Assembly (NCBI GenBank): GCA_028023455.1
Contig: JAQFVV010012507.1
Span: forward strand, 1,811,456-1,875,455
Length of the DNA stretch: 64,000 nucleotides
From: Epiperipatus broadwayi
Taxonomy: Eukaryota; Onychophora; Udeonychophora; Euonychophora; Peripatidae
Direction of reading: 5' to 3'
The position numbers were made by a program, and so were the translations under genes. Positions 1 to 12,221 of the stretch are shown one piece after another. The stretch's first letter is position 1, and each line of letters begins with the position of its first letter. The notes under the pieces are model-generated. The model made no database searches, had not been told where the DNA came from, and saw only the letters and a program-made list of their open reading frames with translations.

Positions 1-1460
1 ACTCAGAAGTGTTAATATTTTAATCACTAAAGAAAAAATATTTGGGTTAATAACTGTACTTGAAACAAAAGAAACATGCATAGTCATATCTCTGACTATT
101 TCAAACAACATAATTTTTATCTGTGTACATCATTTATCCCAAAAGAAAATGAAATCCGGAAATAATTACCAAATACAATACTTTAAATGAAAAAATTATG
201 TCTCCATGTATCATAATGTGCAATTTTAACTGTCAAGTGTAGCACTGTCCAAGAGTATTAAATCAATACCTATTATCACATAATATGGACACCTCAGTAA
301 AGTATTTACAAAGAAGAACTTTTTTTTTTAGATGTCAGTTCATCAACATAATTGATTGCATTATCTTTTCACATAGTCTCTGGCTAAGTCATGAATTCAC
401 TAATTGTCACATCATTATTTTTTACAGATCATAATACGATTGGAGTCTGTCTAACACCAACTATGTTAAAAAAAATTCTCAATATATATTTTATAAAAAA
501 AATGCATTTAATTTACAATCAAATACCAATGGTATACTAAAAATTATTATTAGTGACTTTGAGAATATTTACTAACATATATTCACTAAACAATTTTATA
601 TTTTTACATTCCATCAATAAAATCATCTATGAAAGATCATCAAATCAGATGAATTATTTTATGAAAGGAATCTCAGACTTACTATAAAACCTTTATTTAT
701 TGGTTGATAATAATGAAAAAATTAACATATGAAAAAAATCACTATAATAAATTATGACATTGTTCAAGAACATGTGCAGACACTTTAATTCAGTAATGTA
801 ATTGAGTCATTCAAGAAGCTGGATCATATAGTTATGAAACATGCCAGACAAGATTATATTGCCCAAGAGGAGATTACACATTAGAAAAACAAAATTGTAA
901 TATTCTAGTTGGAAGTTAGATCAATCATACAATTTGGAAATATTTCCAATCATGATAATAACCTATCATTATGAGAGTTATTGAAAAATCCAGATTTATC
1001 TCAATCATCTTTGCTCTTTCTTGAAAATTTGTTCAAACAAATAAATTAAAATATATAATAATATTAAGGTTCTTAAAGTATTATGATAGCTGATCTTTTG
1101 ATAAGTTTCTTTAACTCATTAACTGTTGCCTATGTGATTAGATTAGTTATTAACAAACAATTATTATTTTCAATAATGAAGAATCATAACACTATAAGTC
1201 TACTTATAATATAATAAGACTAATAACTGTTGAAAATATATTTCTAAAATATTTTATTAGAATATTAATAGATAAACTTAAGTCATTGTTAACAAAAAAA
1301 CTACTGCCCTTCCATTATTCTATCTCTAGAAGATATATTCATCAGAGATTGTAACAGATGCAATTACAGTAAAGATTGATTTTAAAATATCTTGTTATTC
1401 TTAATTATTTAAGTAAGCATATATTTAGTATTATTGTGGGTTTTCTCTTTCTGTTGATTT
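1..1460. other. AT-rich stretch without recognisable gene
   Basis: I see no open frame of useful length, no splice-flanked exon and no recognisable element. The sequence is A/T homopolymer-rich and unique-looking. It could be intron or intergenic. Confidence 0.5.
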
Positions 1461-1702
1461 TTTTGCTATCTATATTGATCCAATTTTAAGAGTGATCTGT
1501 GGTCATATTCCAGGAATATTTATTCCACATTTAGTAAGAAAAGTATAGTTTGAAATTTGAAACATTTTTATTATTGAGTTTTTTGCTATCAATATTGATC
1601 CATTTTTAAGAGTGGTCTATGGTCTTATTCTAAGAATATTTATTCCATATCTAGGAATATAATTAAATATAGTTTGGAATTTGAAACGTTTTTATTATTG
1701 AG
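1461..1702. repeat. Two-copy tandem duplication, period 120 bp
   Basis: A unit starting TTTTGCTATC at 1461 recurs at 1581 and runs with a few substitutions and small indels to the ATTATTGAG ending near 1702. Divergence is modest, so this is a relatively recent local duplication. No coding potential is seen. Confidence 0.75.
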
Positions 1703-1904
1703 GAATCCTTAATTTTCTTTTTTTCAGAAATAACTGGTTCAATCATATCAAATCTTCATTATGGCAAATATTAGCAGGAAGAAATATTACATCAATGCAT
1801 ACAGCTGTTTCTACTAAATTTCTTGACATTCTATTGTGTACTTCAATGTCCAAAAGCAATTTAAAAATTAATAAATTAATTACTAACAAATTTTTGACTA
1901 AATT

Positions 1905-4355
1905 CAGGGGTTCCTAATCTGTAGTATGCCTACCCCTGGGATTATGCAGTAGATCGGTTGAAAATATGAAAAAATAATATTAGTAATGGTGGAAAACATC
2001 AAAAAAAAAGAAGTTAAAATAAAAACCCAAAAACAAATTTGTAGAGTTTTGGTTTACAAAGAGGAACTTATGTGAAAGTTGTCACTAGGCCAGCTTATCA
2101 CCAATCATTGTGCAGTCGCATGTCCCATCCCCCTCTGTGATTGAAAGTGGTCCATCATTTTAATGTTATATTGAGTGTTGAGTAACATCTATTAATATGC
2201 CTAGATAGTTCCTTTTTTATGAGTGCTCAATTGGAAGTGTTTAGGTATTATTTATTGATTACTACTGATACTGTTTTACATGATACTGTTTTGCGACCCA
2301 AAATGGATAATTGAAAACTGGAACTCTTAAAAGAACTACAGTTAGTATTGAAATTCAACCTGCTGAATTGACAGTTGCATGTACTTCAGAGCAGTATGAT
2401 GATTTACAATAGGGAGATCAGGTTCCAGTGACTGATAGGCCAGTTCCTGCAAGAGATAAAGTTAATATTAAAAAAACTCTAAACATCAGTGCTCTATTAA
2501 AGAAAATAATATTTGAGATTGATGTTCCATTTAGAGACAAAACATCCAATTTATAAACAAAATGATATTTTTTTCCAGCTAGTATCAAATGGCTCTAATC
2601 TAACTTTCTATTTCTTATCTGCAAACAATGAGAATGCGGTTTGAAGCATCACACAGAATAAATTATTGTATTGTTAAAAGTGGCAAAAATGATACAATCA
2701 TTGAAAATTTGATATCTCTTTTTATCAAAAATGCTATTCAATATATATTTGGGGAAGACACTCTCAAACAATATACTTTCTTGAGAATTAAGAACATGTC
2801 TGATGACATTGAATCTACAATAATTGAAAAAATAAAAATATGTTTCTTCTTTTAATTATAGGTAGATGAAAGCATTGATGTTTCCAATTTGTCAATTTTG
2901 TTTGTTATTCTAAAATAATTAAATGATAACATGCTTGAAGAAAATCTTTTACTTTACTATTCTCTCACTGAAAGATGTAAAGGTGAGTACATACATATTT
3001 AATATCTTTCAATGTTATTTCAATAAAAAAAATTGATTGGGCCAATTGCTGCGGTAGATGGTAGAATATCTATATCTGACTGATATATAGATTTATGTGG
3101 TACCATTAAGAAATCACTTCCCATATTCCCCAGAATGATTGCTGTTTTCACAGACAATGCTCAACATCTAAACTCTACCAGATTCTTGGAAAGAAGTGCT
3201 CTATCAATCTATCAAAGTTATTAATTATATTAAGACCAATTCAACAAACTTCAGACCATTCAAATCATTGTGTGAAGAGATGGATAGTGAACATATTATC
3301 TTATTTTTGCACACAAAGGTGATGTGGCTTTCTTGAAAAAAAGTGCTCACAATTTTGGTTGAATTAAGACATGAGGTTTAAGTTTTTGGAGATCATCCTT
3401 TTGAGTTAAGTTTAAATTTCACGAAAATCAATAGCTTCATTAGCTTGCATACTTATCTGATATTTTTTCATAAATAAATAAACTAAGCTTAGGATCACAT
3501 AACAGTTTAATAACCATCTTTAAGGACTATGACAAAATCAAATCCATGATGCAGAAATTGGATTTTTAGGAATCATATATCAAAAAATGCGAATATGAAA
3601 TTTTTGAGACATTTCACAATTTATCTGTGAATGAGCTCAAATTGTCAAAATTAATAAAAAGTAGTATAATAGTGCACTTTAAAGGACTTAAGGTGTCATT
3701 CAGATGATATTTTCCAAAGTGAAATAGTGAAGATAATTGGATTTTAAATCCATTCACTAAATTATTTTTGCAACAAGTTGAAAAACTTTCAAATTTCTGA
3801 AAAAGAAAAATTGATTGAACTTTTGATTGATTCTTCTTTATTATCTGATTTCAGAAAAATAAATATTATTGACTTCTGGGCAGCAATGAAAGAAGAGTTT
3901 CAAAAACTCATTCATAAAACAATGTTTATTACCTTTCATCAACAGATTGAAAGAGCATTCTCATCTTATATGTATATTTAGAATAAATATTAAAACAAGC
4001 TTGATGCACTTCGTGATTTGAAGTTAAATCTATCTTCAGTTTAATCAGATTAAAAAAAAATAGGATTCATGAAACAAGTGTAAGAATGCATTAAAATTAT
4101 TAAAGCCATATTGAATTAATTAAAAAAATTGAAACAAATTGTTAAATGTAAAATCAAAAAAAAAAAAGCCAATAAATGTTTATTAGGTTAAATTGAATCA
4201 TTCGATTATGTATTGAACCTAAAAAATTTGAAAGAATACAAACCTTTTTGGGGATCAGTGGGGTGATGAAGAGAGGGGATACTAATCAATGGGTATGCAA
4301 GAGAAAAAAATCCTAATCAAGGGGTATGTGAGAGAAAAAAGATTGGGGTCTGCTG
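1905..4355 (+). mobile_element. Decayed hAT-superfamily DNA transposon with TIRs and target-site duplication
   Basis: The left end starts CAGGGGTTCCTAATC (1905-1919). The right end (4341-4355) reads CAGCAGACCCCAATC in reverse complement, a degraded terminal inverted repeat sharing CAG and C-AATC. GACTAAATT flanks both ends directly (1896-1904 and 4356-4364), consistent with the 8-bp duplication of hAT elements plus one chance base. Near-repeats built around GGGTATG occur inside the right end (about 4290-4330). The interior holds a broken transposase resembling the ZBED5/SCAND3-type hAT group of animal genomes. The element cannot be autonomous now. Confidence 0.85.
2303..4043 (+). pseudogene. 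hAT transposase pseudogene (ZBED/SCAND3-like)
   Basis: Translated pieces in shifting plus-strand frames match the expected order of a hAT transposase. A stretch with NNENA and ASHRI (about 2620-2660) precedes a GKN...ENLI segment. The first acidic block reads VDESIDVSN (about 2862-2890), like the LDES-D motif carrying the first catalytic Asp. A TDNAQ segment near 3150 corresponds to the CTDGA block with the second Asp. SLCEEMDSEH and HTKVMWLS follow (about 3265-3335). The C-terminal dimerisation region includes INIIDFWAAMKEE, RAFSS, NKLDALRDLKLNLSS (to about 4035). Many stops and frameshifts interrupt it, for example within 2540-2620 and 3360-3560. It is non-functional. Confidence 0.85.
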
Positions 4356-7300
4356 GACTAAATTATTAAATTGCAATACAATTAAATGCCACAGAACAAA
4401 ATTAAAATATTTAATTTTATTCTTAAAATCTTGTAGGTTACCAATCACTATTTTTAAGAAATCTATTGTTTTTATGTAATGAATGCCTTAATTTTTTTAT
4501 TTTCTGACATGGATATTGATTTATAAATTATTTAACGAATAATACTGTTATGTACTTATGAGAATTCAATTGAAATCAATATCAAATGCAATCAGCACAA
4601 ATATAATAGCACTCACTTGCAAATAATTAAATACAGTGAACTCATTTTTAAGTAGTCAAACTTATTTCAAGAGTCTGAGAAAACTGTAAGGTTGGCAAGC
4701 CATGAAATTTTTCTATTCCCAAACACTAGATGAAAACCTTGAAGTCCCCATATTTATTTATGAATATTGGTGATTAGTCTGTCATTTTATTTAAGGAGAA
4801 AATTATTTACATGATGAATATAAAATGAATAGTAAGTATTTGTTGTACTTGGATTTTTTTTAAGACATTAGTGAGAAGTAAATAAGTTTTCTTTTATATA
4901 ATTTTTTAAACAAATATAGTTATTTTTATAAATCATAATTCTTTTATTTTTTCTTAAATTCATTTAGGGCAATTATTATGTAATTGAATAATTAATTGTA
5001 ATATAAATAAAGATGGAGTTAGTCTTTCAAAATTATTCATCATCATCGTTGGGAGCGACTTATAAATGAGTATGCTATTTAATTCCAAATTAAAGAAAAA
5101 ACAAAGACAAATAATGAGTTAAAAAACAATCAGAACTGTTATGTGTGATTTCACAAACATTTTATATACTCCCATAGTCTGCCTAGACAGATGGGTAGTG
5201 GGCTGTGAAGTTCGTAAGATCTGGTCTGTTCACCAACTTATGTATTTGAGAACATAAGATAAAATAAAACAAAGAAAGAACGAGAGATTAATGATAAGTA
5301 ATTTAGTTACGAATAGTAGTACTGTAATAGTTATTAATGAGTTAAGTTAAGAAGATGATAATTTTTCATATGTATTTTTATTATAATTTCAAATACTCTT
5401 TAAAAACAAAAACAAGCTATCACATGATAATTATATTTAGCTTATTGGATAAAATATGTATTAATATAGTGATTTTATAAGATTAATTCTAGTTTTAGTA
5501 TACTATATATACATTTGTCTTTTAATTAAAAAAGTATTACTAATGTACTTGAAAAGAAATTGGTTACATAACTAGAATGTTAACTAACTCATCGATACTA
5601 ATAAGAAAATAATCAATACACTTTTAACTTGGTTAATCTTTTGAATGTAGTTAATTAGAAGCTTGATTCAATAAATTCCAAGATTGCAAGAGTTTTTAAA
5701 TAGAACTCAAAGTAAAAGAATAATTCAACCTTGAAGCTATTACAATTTATAGAAAAAAAAAAAAAAATTGAAAAAAAAAAGTAACCCCCCCCCCAATTTA
5801 TTTAATTAGTAATTAATTACTGTTTTAATATTTGTGAGAAAACTATTATGTTACAATGATATGAGTATGTCTACTTAATAGTAGCATCTCCTGAACGGAA
5901 GTAAAAAGTAATAATTCTACCCACACTGTTGACACATAAGACTCGGATCAAAAATATTGAGAATCATTTCACTGCAATAGAAAATGAAGAAAATGCTATT
6001 TCTTTAATGCAGAACTTCTCTTCATAGTAACTGAAATATTAGTGTTAATAAATAATTTTTTATAAGTCTGAACTAGAAACAACGATATTAATTATTAAAA
6101 TTTTATCTATTTACATCAAAATGTAAAGTTCTGTATTCCATTATATTTTTGCACATGATTGATTTTGGCTGTTTACTTATATATTTATGTTCATTCGCAA
6201 ATTATTACAAGAAATTATAGGTTATCTTTTGAATTTATTTATAAAATCATGAACACTAGAATTGATTAATATGATTTTATTGTTTTATTGAATGTTGCAA
6301 AATTATATGGTTTTTCAATAGATAATATTTAATAAATATTATCCAATGAATAATTTATGAAAAAAAAAAAAAAACATTAGCCAATACATTATAAAATTTA
6401 TTATTAATTCTTTCAAGTTTATTGAAGATAACAGTTAATTACTTTGTAGATACATTTTATAAAATGTCTAACTCTAAAGGTTATCCTATGGATCTTGCCA
6501 TGATTATGCACATTTGTAACTTTTATTTGTCTACATACAAGGACAATATTTACAGTACTATTAATATTACAAATATTAAAATTTGTAATATAAATTATCT
6601 TATCAATAAATTACTTACGTATTTTTAAAGAAAACAATTGAAAACAAACAGCATAAATGTATTAAATATCTTGAGATGCATATTATAAGATTTGGTGATT
6701 CAGAGTATATCAAATATAAATAAAAAATGTCTTTATATATAAACTGGAAAGTTTAACATTTTTGTTTTGTTTTGGGGTAATAAGATGCATTATTATAAAA
6801 GTGTTAAGTCATAAAATATCGCAAATTTTACAAAAATGCCAATACAAGTTGGTTGTAGCAATAAACCAATTAACAATACTATATTGTATAATAATATAAA
6901 AAGAATAATATTATTTTACAAAACAAAATATTAAAAAGAAAATCATGGGTATTAATTTTATATATTTCAAATGCTCAAATTAAATTTATTAAAAGAATAT
7001 ATGACACGAGTTGTATAACGTTTTCATTAGTGTTATACCTAGTATATTGTGGATAATTAAAAAAAAAAAAGATATCTAAAAACCAAAAAATAATATTGCC
7101 TATCAAATTATGTGTTAAGGCAATATTTTATTTATGATGGGAAATTGAGATATAATCTTATGAAAATTTTCATAGAACATCATTTTGTAGAAAAAAATAA
7201 AAAAAATAAAAAGATATAGTAGCATCTCCAGTTTTTATTGTTTATGGCAAAATACGTAATTTTTTTTTTTATTGATTTAGATAATATTACATTTTTTCAA

Positions 7301-7930
7301 GAGGAAAGGAATCATAGTAAGAAAAATAAGAAGGCAATTTTTTTATAAATAAAAATAGAACATTTTTAATTAACAGGCAAAGTGCTGACAAAAATGAATT
7401 TGATTTTGCCTCCATTAGATTAATTAACAGGAGTACTCAGTAACCCTGTCTTGAGAATATAAATTTGAGACAAAGATAATTAGATATTTTTTACATCTAT
7501 GATAGAATTTTATTCTCATAGTTAACCTTTTCTAGATGATTTCTATATAGAATTTTAGACTACAGATAAATCACTACCATTTTTATCATCATAGCAACTA
7601 GATGTTACTGTTGGGAGACTTTTATATTATTTATATACAATATTTACAGAATTCTTCACTTCAAATATATTATTACATAATATTTGAGCTCTAAGAAAGA
7701 GAGAGAGAGAGGGGGGAGGGAAGGGAATTGTGTTGCTCTTGAAAAGATATTTGACAAATTAGAATTAATGGAATTATTTATGAAATATGTGTATGAATCA
7801 TAAAATATATTTCTAAGAATAAAGTGTCTTTATAGAAAAGAAGATTCTGAAAGAGATATAAAGGAAGGCATAACATATCTTTTGGTTTATTTAACATACA
7901 TTTAAATGAATTGCGAAATGAAAATTGTAA
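4356..7930. other. Gene-free AT-rich stretch with homopolymer tracts
   Basis: No exon or element with support. Landmarks are A-tract/C-tract simple sequence at 5750-5800 (including a run of ten Cs), an A-tract at 6360-6374, and a GA/G-rich tract at 7695-7725. A slightly GC-richer patch at 5160-5240 has no recognisable identity. Short open frames, such as that at 6422-6628, have composition indistinguishable from the background. Confidence 0.5.
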
Positions 7931-7934
7931 TTTT

Positions 7935-8620
7935 ACCAAACTTGTATAGCTCAAGTTAATATGAAAATAGATAAAATAAACTAATAAGAAAGTCTTAAAA
8001 GGACTAAGCCATTTTTCAGAAGATTACTGTCAGAATCATAGTGGTAAATTGAACCATGCCATTAAAAATATGCATATGTAGTGGCAAAGACCAATATGTA
8101 TATCAGGTCCAGTCTATAAATTAGATATTTAATTTTTTTGATAATGGAACACAGTAAACTTTTCTATTTATGGAATGATGATCCCTTGCAAGAACCCAAG
8201 CCTCTTCATATTTTCTTTTTCTATCATTCCTCTTGGCACATATTGTTATTACAAATCAATCTTTTTTGATCATGAGCTGGCCTGGACACCTTTTCTCCAT
8301 CCAATGTAATAATAATATGTGCTGAAAGGAATGATAGAAAAATAAAATATAAAGAGGATTGGGCTATTGCAAGTGATTCTCATTTCATCAATGGAAAAGA
8401 TTCCTATGTTGCATTATCAAAAGAATGGAACATCTAATTTACATACTGGACTTGATTTACATATTGGTCTTCACCACTATATACATATTTTTAATTGCAC
8501 AGTTCTATTCAGCACTATGATTCTAGCAGTAATCTTCCAAAAGCTGGCTTAGTGCTTTTAATACTTTCTTATTAGTTTATTTTATCTTTTCATATTAACT
8601 TAAACAATACAAAAAATTGT
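7935..8620. mobile_element. Fold-back (long inverted repeat) MITE-like element
   Basis: The left arm (about 7935-8260) is an imperfect reverse complement of the right arm (about 8295-8620), with about 35-40 bp between them. Matched landmarks, outer to inner, include TTAATATGAAAA, AAACTAATAAGAAAGT, AAGACCAATATGTA and TCTATCATTCCT. Small mismatches and indels are scattered over the full length, so this is an old, non-processed structure. No transposase is seen. The open frame at 8367-8552 lies inside one arm and is not considered a gene. The terminal sequence does not let me assign a superfamily. Confidence 0.8.
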
Positions 8621-9080
8621 ATGAAAAGCGAATATACTATTGAGATTTGAAGGAATATTGAATTGATCAGGAGGGAGTTAACATCAGGGGTAAAAAAAAA
8701 TCATTATAGGAGATTTGCTCTTAATGAAATGCTTGCAGGTAGAGAAGATGAGATTGTCAAAATATAAAGAATGCACATAATTTGTTGTAAGTTTATGATG
8801 AAAATAACTATAAATAAAACTAAAGTGATGACAATAAGTCAACGAAAAGAGAATAAATTAATGCATTTAAATATTAAGAAAGTTATTTAGTTGATCATGG
8901 AAATAGTGATTAATAGAGTTGAATGTGACTTGCAATGAACAAACCTACTTTTAATATATCATTAATGCAATGGGTAATTTAAATCATTGTATATATATGT
9001 TGTTAATTCTAATATTCTCATGGATAAATGAATTCATAGTATTATTTCTGGGAACTTCTGTGTAACAAAAATATAATAGC

Positions 9081-9130
9081 TAAATAGCTGACATTTCACT
9101 ACAATAACAAGTACTTTCCTCAGAGCTTCT
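9081..9130 (-). ncRNA. Hammerhead-like motif at PLE 3' end (left arm)
   Basis: Read on the minus strand: stem I 5' half AGCT (9124-9127), core CTGAGGA (9117-9123), one extra A, a stem II half AGTAC, its partner decayed to GTAGT, then GAAA, TGTC and the stem I 3' half AGCT. It is the decayed twin of the plus-strand copy at 10081-10129. The single-base gap before stem II and the mismatch within stem II make activity doubtful. Confidence 0.45.
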
Positions 9131-9239
9131 TCTTTTTCAAATCATAAGAATATGTGAGATGAGATTTAAAATTATTTTTTTCCTTTCTTATTTTCTCCTC
9201 ATTCTCACATTTTATTGATTGAGAAGTTTAAAAAATATT

Positions 9240-9520
9240 TTATTCTTCAGTAGCTTTTTCCAAATATTGTTAATTTTCTTAATTCACATTTTTTATTTAT
9301 TCTCTTAAGCTTTTTAAAAATCTCTATAGCTTTCCTTAACAGTCTCTGGTCATATTGTTCAATTTTTGCCAGAATAGGTGTTTTATTAAAATTGATATCA
9401 TGGTTAGTTAATTTAATGCATGAATAAATGGCTGATGAATTAGATTTTTCTCTGACTGCCAAAATGTATTTTTCATTTCTTATGTTTATTGTATGATTAG
9501 TTTGAATTTCATATACACCA
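9240..9520 (-). pseudogene. PLE GIY-YIG endonuclease C-terminal fragment (left arm)
   Basis: The minus-strand frame gives AVREKSNSSAIYSCIKLTNH followed by ILAKIEQYDQRLLRKAIEI. This resembles the SAIA-H...H--D...IL--E----R--KEAIEI block that closes the GIY-YIG nuclease domain of PLEs. Upstream (about 9500-9535) a frame reading SHGVYEI matches the cysteine-rich linker just before GIY-YIG. The catalytic N-terminal part of the domain is not intact. The next copy (9660-10091) is the same sequence inverted. Confidence 0.7.
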
Positions 9521-9659
9521 TGAGACTACAAAGCAATTTTATCTTTAGAGAATGGAAATACTTCATTACTTTTTAAAAAAATAATATCCACACAATTTGT
9601 ACTACATTTAAAGAAATTAGTAAAGTATTTCCATGCCCTAAAAATAAAATTTCTTTGGA

Positions 9660-10091
9660 GTCTCATGGTGTATATCAAAATCCGTGTGTTTATATGCCTA
9701 CATTGGACAGACAAATCATAGAATAGACATAAAAAAAGAAGAGCACATTTTGGCAGCTAGAAAAAAATCTAATTCATCAGCCATTTATCCACTCACATTA
9801 AATTAACTAACTATGAAAAACATAATACATATTCTAGCAAAAATTGAACAATATGACCAGAGATTGCTAAGGGAAACTATAGAGATTTTTAAAAGGTCTA
9901 AGAGCATAAATGAAAATTGTGTATTAAAGAAAATTAAAAATATCTGGAAAAAGCTACTGGAGGATAAAATATTTTTTGGAACTTCTCAATCAATAGAATT
10001 TGAGAACAAGGAGAAAATAACAAGGGGAAAATATAATGATTTTAAATCTCATCACACCCATTTTAATGATTTGAGAAAGAAAAAGCTCTGA
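9660..10091 (+). pseudogene. PLE GIY-YIG endonuclease C-terminal fragment (right arm)
   Basis: The plus-strand translation, with at least one frameshift near 9800, gives SHGVYIK, HIGQTNHRI, KKEEHILAARKKSNSSAIYP, then ILAKIEQYDQRLLRETIEIF. The GQTN segment corresponds to the Y-G-T-R portion of GIY-YIG proteins. The longest uninterrupted piece is 9813-10091 (92 codons) and lacks a natural start. It is non-functional, and its downstream end abuts the hammerhead-like motif at 10081-10129. Confidence 0.7.
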
Positions 10092-10129
10092 GGAAAGTAC
10101 TTGTTATTGTACTGAAATGTCAGCTGTTT
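10081..10129 (+). ncRNA. Minimal type I hammerhead-ribozyme-like motif at PLE 3' end
   Basis: Stem I pairs AAAAGCT (10081-10087) with AGCTGTTT (10122-10129): four pairs, one mismatch, then three more. The conserved box is CTGAGGA (10088-10094; CUGANGA consensus). One unpaired A follows, then stem II AGTAC (10096-10100) with GTACT (10109-10113), then GAAA (10114-10117), and TGTC ending at the predicted cleavage base C10121. Helix III is reduced to about one pair. PLEs are known to carry minimal type I hammerheads in their terminal repeats. The extra A before stem II departs from the textbook fold. Confidence 0.55.
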
Positions 10130-10180
10130 ATCTATTATATTTTTATTACACAATAAGCTTCAGGAAATAATACTATGAAT

Positions 10181-11589
10181 ATATATTTACTGATTAATTG
10201 TAAATGAAAATTATTAGTTGCACATAACCATTTTATGCCATGTTAAATAGCCTTGTGTCAGCTAGAGCATTATAGAGAATTTATTTATTTAGCATGAACC
10301 AGGAATTCATCAATATGAAGTCTGCTTTTAAATATGGAAATTTAATTCACATATTAATATGTGCTGCTTGCAGGGTGGGCCACATTGAAGATTGTCATCT
10401 AACCACTCCAGTTATATAAATAGAAATAAATTGATGAAATGGGTAATTACATATGGTTTTAATGATTGGTATAAAACATTGTAAATAAAATCCATGAATA
10501 AAACAAAAGAATAACACATAAAATTAAATACATTTGGCAGACTTACTATTGCATTTGAAGAAAAAATATTCTGAAAAATTTTAATTATTGTTTTTCATGT
10601 AACCTAAATTATATTTTGTTATATAAAGTTTCACTTCAAAAATGGACAAAAATTGTAATTAATATGTCGAAGTATAAAAAGAATTACGTTGGAATAAAAA
10701 AGGAATAGAAAATAAAGTGAATGTATTTGAACCCAAACTATTATTAATGTTATGAATAGACAAATTTTTTTTTTTTCACTGATGAGTATATTCTATTTAG
10801 ATGACATTTTTCAAAATGAATTGTGCATATTGCATTTATGTAATATTTCGAGCTTTTGGGGATTTATGATTAGGCGAAAAATTCAAAAATATCTGTGATG
10901 TTTATTTTTGAAATGGATGCATTGTGTTGCATTAGTGTAACTGTTACTTATTATTATTCATATTTATTTTTTAACATTAGAATATTTTATTCCAAATGAA
11001 ATGATAGTAAAAGAAACCATTTTATAAGACTGTCTTTAAAACTCATTTAAAGACATCCAAAACTCCTTGTTGAAAATATGTAGCAATTCCATTAAAATGC
11101 ACATTATAAATGTAGAAAATGCCCTTTAAATTTTATTGATCTCAACAAATGTTGAAGTAGTGCTTTTAAATATTTTTACAGTAACTGTTAATAATCATAG
11201 AAGAGTAATTCAAAATACAATTATTACATTGCACTAATATGTTTCTAATGCCGAATTAGTTTTGAAAATATCAAAGAATATTTGTACATGAAGTTAAAAT
11301 GATTTTTTTAAAAGTATTCTAATCTCTAAATAATTGGAGTGGATGTATGTGTATGTACAGTGTAAACATATGTATAATCCCATTACTCACAAACAATGCA
11401 TTTGCATTCACAAAGAAGTTTCAATAATTTGAGTGATTGTAAAAAAAAAATATTTTTAGAATAATGCTATAGATTGGTATTCCATTCAATTTGATATTTT
11501 TATTTGCTATAATGTTATTATTATAATTGCTATCATATTGTGTTAGATTTATTTTTATAAATGTATTAATTAAACCTCCACACCACCAT
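10181..11589. other. Gene-free AT-rich stretch
   Basis: No exon, tRNA or element is recognised. A slightly GC-richer segment near 10360-10420 shows no familiar motif. Confidence 0.45.
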
Positions 11590-11800
11590 ATATTCTTTTG
11601 AAAGTGTATGAATAAAGACAATATAAAATATAATGATCCCCAAAATACATATTGTGCTGAACCATCACTCATCAGCTGGTTCAGATTATCCTTTCTCACA
11701 TATATCTTTATCATATGTGCAATATTTATTAATAGTAAATTGATACATTTTGATTTACAAGTGTCAAACTCACTCCACCCACATGTTTAACACAATCCAG
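11590..11800 (-). mobile_element. Hammerhead repeat family A, single decayed copy
   Basis: The minus-strand sequence matches the family also present near 32.4-32.8 kb and 37.3 kb, including the shared upstream segment with GATAATCTG and the ribozyme-like core. The hammerhead region (11641-11686) reads CTGATGA at 11669-11675, a stem II with one mismatch (GTGATG/CAGCAC), then AATA where GAAA is expected. Element ends are not clear here. It is a degraded, non-coding repeat. Confidence 0.6.
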
Positions 11801-12221
11801 TTTTGATAAATATAGTAATGATTACCACTAATCATTTATTAAATGAGAGATTATCTTTAGTCCAGATATAAAGACTTTAATCCCTTATTAAAAATTAATA
11901 TATCTGATTTTTTTAATTGAACATAAATGCACAGGTGAAGTTATTTGGATTGTGTCAAAGTTGTGGGTGGAAAATCAAAATTTAACTTTATTTTTTAATA
12001 AACATTGTAAGTAGAACATATAGAAAATGATTGTAAATCAGTCTAGTAATAATGACACTATAATCAGTTTAGTTTTAATATTAAAAGCTATAAAACTGAA
12101 AATGTAGTAATTTTTTATATTTTCTTTTTAATATTGTTTAGCATAGTTGTTAGATCTTTAAATCATATTTTGAATGTTTTCTGAATTTGTAAAACATTTC
12201 ATTCAATTGAAAATAATATAT

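Larger units (their letters stand above)
9028..10180. mobile_element. Head-to-head pair of Penelope-like element 3' ends (1.15-kb palindrome)
   Basis: Two copies of the same PLE 3' region lie in opposite orientation, with the centre near 9595. The left arm reads out on the minus strand (about 9594 down to 9028) and the right arm on the plus strand (about 9597 to 10180). Both encode the end of a GIY-YIG-type endonuclease domain and both end with a hammerhead-like motif. Both start at the centre, so each copy is 5'-truncated there. The outer tails also match (ATACTATGAAT at both ends), so symmetry reaches the element boundary. Inverted partial copies are typical of PLE integration. Neither copy retains a reverse transcriptase. 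Confidence 0.8.
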
